This document shows, in pieces, positions 7,874-8,797 of a stretch of DNA of 8,797 nt (the stretch's first letter is position 1; each line of letters opens with the position of its first letter). The DNA comes from an uncultured Anaerococcus sp. (GTDB taxonomy: Bacteria > Bacillota_A > Clostridia > Tissierellales > Peptoniphilaceae). The position numbers were made by a program, and so were the translations under genes. The notes beneath the pieces were generated by a model. It had not been told where the DNA came from. It made no database searches and saw only the letters and a program-made list of their open reading frames with translations. The DNA is taken from contig CAMEGY010000032.1 of assembly GCA_945916625.1 (NCBI GenBank), forward strand, positions 1 through 8,797. The letters are read 5' to 3'.

Positions 7874-8728
7874 CTAGCCAACCATATTTGACAATTTTCC
7901 TATGTTACTAATTTCCATTTCCAATTTATCATTTTCTTTTAAATATTTAGCTGGTGTAAAAGACATCCCAACTCCAGATGGTGTTCCTGTTGCGATTATA
8001 CTACCTGCTTTTAAAGTCATAGATTTTGAAAGATCTTCAACGATTTTATCAGTACTTAAAATCATATTCTTTGTATTATTTTTTTGACGAACTTCTCCAT
8101 TAACCCTGGTAATTAAATCTAAATTATTATAGTCGATAGAACCGTCATTTAATAAAATGCAAGGCCCCATAACTGATGAACCATCGAAGCTTTTGCCATA
8201 ATACCACTGCTTATATCCCGTTTGTAATTCCCTAGCAGATAAGTCGTTAAAAATGGTAAATCCAAAAATATAATCTGAAGCATCTTCTGCCTTTACATTT
8301 TTACAGTCTTTTCCAATTATAACACCAAGTTCAATTTCGTAATCTAAGCAACTTGTGATTTCTTTATTTACAGGAATCTTATCATTATCACCTAAAACAT
8401 TATTAGCTCTTTTTGAGAAATAAATAGTATCAACATCTTTAGCAAAATCTTCTTTAGAAACTAACTCTGCTTCTTCTTGATGGTCTATGTAATTCATTCC
8501 TATACAAATAATATCTTGCTTAGGATATTCAATTGGACTAAGAATTTTGTAAGAACAAGTGAGTTTTTTAAAATTTGATAAATCTAGATCTAATAAATTT
8601 AAGTTTGATAAAATTAACTCATTAACATCATTAATTCCGCATCTTTCTCTGTCAAATAAATAAATTTCATCATCTTTTTCAATCGCTATATTCTTTTCAC
8701 CATATATTTCCACATAAAATAATTTCAA
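7874..8728 (-). CDS. Fumarylacetoacetate hydrolase (FAH)-family protein, YcgM/FAHD1-like
   Basis: FAH-family enzymes are cytoplasmic and metal-dependent. They act on acylpyruvates or related 2-oxo acids as C-C hydrolases, decarboxylases or tautomerases. The substrate of this one cannot be read from sequence. From the TTG at 8728 the protein has 284 residues: an N-terminal domain of about 65 residues, then the FAH fold. Visible motifs, numbered from that start, are CIGMNYIDH (H83), DYEIELGVIIG with metal ligands E131 and E133, FNDLSARE with D162, GKSFDG with K179, and the closing ATGTPSGVG. All expected ligands are present, so it is probably active. A TTG at 8746 would lengthen it by six residues. 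However, AGGAG at 8734-8738 sits five bases before the 8728 TTG and would lie inside the coding sequence of the longer version. The gene has its own promoter and terminator, and its sampled GC is near 29% against about 37% sampled in cca. Confidence 0.9.
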   Translation of the reverse strand: MKLFYVEIYGEKNIAIEKDDEIYLFDRERCGINDVNELILSNLNLLDLDLSNFKKLTCSYKILSPIEYPKQDIICIGMNYIDHQEEAELVSKEDFAKDVDTIYFSKRANNVLGDNDKIPVNKEITSCLDYEIELGVIIGKDCKNVKAEDASDYIFGFTIFNDLSARELQTGYKQWYYGKSFDGSSVMGPCILLNDGSIDYNNLDLITRVNGEVRQKNNTKNMILSTDKIVEDLSKSMTLKAGSIIATGTPSGVGMSFTPAKYLKENDKLEMEISNIGKLSNMVG

Positions 8729-8733
8729 TTTAA

Positions 8734-8738
8734 CTCCT
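8734..8738 (-). promoter_or_regulatory. Ribosome binding site setting a TTG start for the FAH-family gene
   Basis: AGGAG on the minus strand, followed by the five bases TTAAA and then TTG at 8728. No ATG is suitably placed: the next in-frame possibilities are far inside the conserved part. The site therefore argues for TTG at 8728 and against the upstream TTG at 8746. Confidence 0.75.
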
Positions 8739-8743
8739 ATTAT

Positions 8744-8765
8744 CAAAATCCAAATTAAGATTTTG
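8744..8765 (-). repeat. Seven-base inverted repeat in the FAH gene leader, possible operator
   Basis: CAAAATC (8744-8750) and GATTTTG (8759-8765) are perfect inverted copies with an eight-base spacer. The dyad lies between the -10 box and the ribosome site, across the expected transcription start. It could be a repressor site or a weak leader hairpin. Seven-base arms in DNA this AT-rich can arise by chance. Confidence 0.4.
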
Positions 8766-8772
8766 TATCATT

Positions 8773-8778
8773 ATTATA
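8773..8778 (-). promoter_or_regulatory. -10 element of the FAH-family gene promoter
   Basis: A perfect TATAAT on the minus strand, about 45 bases upstream of the TTG start. A -35 box at normal spacing would fall at about 8796-8801, mostly beyond the window, so only the -10 half can be seen. Initiation would be near 8766, at the edge of the inverted repeat. Confidence 0.5.
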
Positions 8779-8797
8779 TCTTCAATAATCTCTTTTT

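Overview
The window looks like core chromosome from a low-GC, Gram-positive (Firmicutes-type) bacterium. Eight genes, all read on the minus strand, are packed tightly with AGGAGG/AAGAGG-type ribosome binding sites. The gene set (trigger factor–ClpP–ClpX–Lon, plus a CdaA/CdaR c-di-AMP pair) is typical of Clostridia and relatives. Base composition and codon use suggest something like the anaerobic cocci (Anaerococcus/Peptoniphilus group), but that placement is an inference and not secure.

In transcription order (right to left) there are three blocks. (1) 8797-7824: a lone fumarylacetoacetate-hydrolase-family gene with its own -10 element, a small dyad in the leader and a strong intrinsic terminator. 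It is more AT-rich than the rest. (2) 7813-4644: cdaA-cdaR-cca, an overlapping operon. It encodes the membrane diadenylate cyclase, its YbbR-repeat partner and the enzyme that adds CCA to tRNA 3' ends. Both junctions use the same 8-base ATGAATAA overlap. glmM, the common third gene of cdaA-cdaR operons, is not here. (3) 4666-1: tig-clpP-clpX-lon, the protein folding and degradation block. It appears to start at a well-formed sigma-A-type promoter that overlaps the end of cca. Trigger factor meets nascent chains, ClpXP unfolds and degrades substrates, and Lon is a second ATP-dependent protease. A hairpin with a U-run sits between clpX and lon and probably reduces read-through into lon. lon runs off the left edge of the window after 449 codons.

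No RNA genes, mobile elements, CRISPR arrays or plus-strand genes are supported. No gap between genes exceeds about 125 bases. I found no convincing undescribed system. The points worth a second look are start-codon corrections, promoter and terminator placement, the compositional outlier gene, and the linkage of c-di-AMP, tRNA-maturation and proteolysis genes.
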